From: Deltaproteobacteria bacterium
GTDB lineage: Bacteria > Myxococcota_A > UBA9160 > JAJDAL01
Assembly (NCBI GenBank): GCA_029261875.1
Contig: JAJDAL010000034.1
Location: forward strand, 21,066 to 85,065
Reading direction: 5' to 3'
DNA: 64,000 nt
Part shown: in pieces, positions 63,118 through 64,000 of the stretch
How the letters are laid out: each line of letters starts with the position of its first letter
How positions within the stretch are numbered: the stretch's first letter is position 1
The notes under the pieces: generated by a model
What the model saw: the letters and a program-made list of their open reading frames with translations, nothing else
The model's database searches: none
What the model was told of the DNA's origin: nothing
Translations under genes and position numbers: made by a program

Positions 63118-63290
63118 CTATGGGAGGCCCGCCCCGAAACCGAACTTTCCCCGCCGAGTTGTATTGTCAGTGGCAGTGCACCTTTTTGACACACCGAGGA
63201 GCTATGAGAGATGCTGGTGGTAGCGTCAGACATGGTCTCCTCGTAGGTGCGACGAGAGTCAACGGTTGCGGGTAGCAAGGGAGAGTCACG

Positions 63291-64000
63291 ATGAGACATT
63301 GGATCGTCACGGTAGTCCTCGGATTCTCCACGCTGGCAGGCCCAGCAGGCGCATTCGACAACGACTACCACCTCGTGCTGAATGGCTTCAGTCAAGAGGT
63401 ACATGCCTCTGATGGGTATTTCGGAGTCTTAGGCACAAGTGCAAGGACCATCAGTTGGTGGTACCGGTCGCACGATCAGTCGTTCCCGACCACCTGGGGA
63501 ATTGTGCACTGGGGGCAGTCGTGGACCGTTCAGCTGCAGAACGTTGAGGATGGAATTCTGTACGTCGAAGCCAGCGGGAATGCTGGGGGCACCAAGTTCG
63601 GGTGGAGCATCCTGAGAAATCCCGCAATCCCCTCCCTACAAGACGGCCAGTGGCATCACCTCGTGGTGACAGCGCCTGACTCAGGCACGATGGAAGATGT
63701 TCGGTTCTATCTCAACGGGTCCGAGGTGCCGGTCGTGAGTGTGGCTGGTGGTACCTTGACCAATGCGTACGACACACCATCAGATAATCCGGTCGTTTCC
63801 GTCTTTCGAGTCGGCACTAGAGCTTTGGGCAACCACGCTGATGCCGACATGGATGAAATTGCGCTGTGGGACGCAGAGCTTGACGCGGCCGCCGTTGCCG
63901 AGATCTTCAACGGCGGAGTACCTACTGACCTTGAAGTGAACGGAGCGTCATACGCCAACGCAGGAGATCTCCAACTCTACTGGAGATTTGAGGAAGGCAG
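63291..64000 (+). CDS. exported LamG/concanavalin-like surface protein (3' end beyond window)
   Basis: Open from the ATG at 63291 to the window end (236 codons). The signal peptide ends GPAGA/FDN. A LamG-type beta-sandwich follows: YHLVLNGFSQEV, RTISWWYRS, DGQWHHLVVTAP, VRFYLNGSEVPV, ADMDEIALWDAELDAAAV, which is the standard order of this fold. A second module seems to begin (LQLYWRFEEG). Such proteins in related bacteria often end in a sorting tail, but the C-terminus is not visible here. Confidence 0.82.
   Translation, partial: MRHWIVTVVLGFSTLAGPAGAFDNDYHLVLNGFSQEVHASDGYFGVLGTSARTISWWYRSHDQSFPTTWGIVHWGQSWTVQLQNVEDGILYVEASGNAGGTKFGWSILRNPAIPSLQDGQWHHLVVTAPDSGTMEDVRFYLNGSEVPVVSVAGGTLTNAYDTPSDNPVVSVFRVGTRALGNHADADMDEIALWDAELDAAAVAEIFNGGVPTDLEVNGASYANAGDLQLYWRFEEG

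Noticed and set aside
50676..64000. A prophage or transposon in the AT-rich region
   Set aside because: No integrase, transposase, terminase, capsid or terminal repeat was seen; only composition and a tRNA fragment suggest mobility.

Overview
The window is 64 kb of GC-rich bacterial chromosome. It contains no rRNA genes, no CRISPR array, and no recognisable transposase or integrase. The gene content suggests a Gram-negative, deltaproteobacterial-grade organism such as Myxococcota, Desulfobacterota or Binatota. The evidence is lipoproteins, TonB/ExbBD and LolA-type genes, an exosortase system, MORN-type lipoproteins, a subtilase ending in thrombospondin-3 and dockerin-like segments, a GldA/F/G-type ABC system, and much acyl-CoA and 2-oxoacid:ferredoxin chemistry. 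Exact taxonomy cannot be fixed from sequence alone.

Layout. 0-14.5 kb: a CBS-GGDEF cyclase; an exosortase-associated protein; an LLM oxidoreductase; an EthD/racemase pair; two related MORN lipoproteins; then an HMG-CoA-synthase-like/DUF35 protein, a thiolase-like protein and a CoA ligase, followed by a TetR gene that begins a tightly overlapping gamma-delta-alpha-beta 2-oxoacid:ferredoxin oxidoreductase operon. This block looks like a catabolic module for branched or unusual acyl-CoAs. 13.6-25.8 kb: a histidine kinase, a sulfatase, tRNA-Lys, a PAQR/hemolysin-III protein, an aminotransferase-serA-purA operon, aroA, and a Gld-like ABC exporter. 25.9-32.2 kb: exbD/exbB divergent from a TonB-like gene, which is followed by a protein made of 41 tandem 24-25-residue Ca-loop/hairpin repeats and a small membrane protein. 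32.4-43.9 kb: an atypical NtrC-like regulator with its kinase, a LolA-like protein, inositol-phosphate synthase, an SGNH-TPR fusion, a PilZ protein, NhaA and a hybrid kinase. 44-49.6 kb: a compact exosortase cassette (substrate, exosortase, partner), a DUF4870 protein, a CMD/HxlR divergent pair with tandem operators, and a large subtilase. 49.6-50.7 kb: a sigma-54 activator with its own sigma-54 promoter and a shortened C-terminus.

From about 50.7 kb the sequence is visibly AT-richer, has different codon use, and is dominated by unrecognised envelope proteins. It looks like an accessory region. Its core is two PDZ-less HtrA-like lipoprotein proteases with unusual N-termini: one has about 18 ankyrin repeats, and the other follows a nuclease lipoprotein and a Cys-rich secreted protein in one operon. 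It also contains a second ankyrin protein, small Cys-rich or periplasmic proteins, and a 3' tRNA-like fragment that may be an attachment-site remnant. The right edge enters a LamG-type surface protein.

The most unusual items are the 41-repeat protein in a TonB/ExbBD locus, the ankyrin-HtrA lipoprotein and its nuclease-linked relative, the dedicated exosortase cassette, and several regulators with lost key residues or clear tandem operators.
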